Assembly: GCA_014377495.1 (NCBI GenBank)
Contig: JACMPN010000147.1
Span: 1-20,757, forward strand
Length of the DNA stretch: 20,757 nt
Direction: 5' to 3'
From: Candidatus Sericytochromatia bacterium
GTDB lineage: Bacteria > Cyanobacteriota > Sericytochromatia > JACMPN01
How positions within the stretch are numbered: position 1 is the stretch's first letter; every line of letters starts with the position of its first letter. The notes under the pieces were generated by a model that had not been told where the DNA came from, searched no databases, and saw nothing but the letters and a program-made list of their open reading frames with translations. This document shows positions 20,736 to 20,757 of this stretch, piece after piece. A program made the translations under genes and the position numbers.

Positions 20736-20757
20736 GACGGCTGGCGACAGCTCCGTC
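20736..20757. other. Hairpin at the window edge
   Basis: GACGG (20736-20740) pairs with CCGTC (20753-20757), and CTG with CAG inside it around a GCGA tetraloop, with a 2-nt bulge. The preceding 90 nt (20644-20735) show no gene. It may belong to the leader of the next gene, which lies outside the window. Confidence 0.3.

Overview
The window is a GC-rich bacterial chromosome segment with dense genes on both strands. The encoded envelope is diderm: there is a signal-peptide/SLH/coiled-coil/beta-barrel porin, a second exported barrel-like protein, and two-membrane sensory parts. The organism is flagellated (flgM, flgN, flgK). Two proteins point toward the cyanobacterial lineage. The L28 protein carries the VSHSHR-T / NLQ-KR pattern of cyanobacterial and plastid L28, and the porin has the WAF..IQ.LVE.Y...GYPD.TFRG.R..TRYEFAAAL SLH signature typical of cyanobacterial porins. 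Nothing photosynthetic is present. A non-photosynthetic relative of Cyanobacteria (Sericytochromatia/Vampirovibrionia-like) is my best guess; it is inference from two proteins, not proof.

Layout. 1-3.6 kb (+): a DUF2252 kinase-fold protein, a GNAT acetyltransferase, a divergent KDPG-aldolase-family protein and rpmB (L28) with its own promoter and terminator. 3.7-7.9 kb (+): a compact three-gene set encoding an exported barrel-like protein, an exported FecR-domain protein and a CHASE2-PAS-GGDEF diguanylate cyclase; it is preceded by a perfect 7+7 palindrome and looks like an envelope-to-c-di-GMP signalling unit. 8.0-10.8 kb (+): flgM, flgN and flgK, with a sigma-28-like promoter before flgM. 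10.8-11.16 kb: a tandem pair of 71-bp repeats with internal hairpins, then a terminator. 11.16-15.7 kb (-): pheS, a SEC-C zinc-motif protein of unknown role, and pheT, reading leftward as one probable operon; the unknown gene starts 2 nt after the pheS stop. Just beyond the pheS promoter lies a small minus-strand frame interrupted by one TAG. 16.0-18.2 kb (+): a YceI-like exported protein, trpC and trpF. 18.2-20.75 kb (+): a roughly 250-nt leader, the SLH porin, then a long imperfect hairpin and a very strong terminator stem.

How the genes work together. The flagellar genes make and regulate the hook-filament junction: FlgM restrains sigma-28, FlgN chaperones FlgK. The CHASE2 cyclase next door could set the c-di-GMP level that decides between motility and attachment. 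The rest is housekeeping: Phe-tRNA charging, Trp biosynthesis and the ribosome. The least explained items are the SEC-C gene inside pheST, the three-gene envelope/c-di-GMP unit, the tandem repeat after flgK, the interrupted mini-gene and the structured flanks of the porin gene. I found no CRISPR array, rRNA, recognisable tRNA or transposase.
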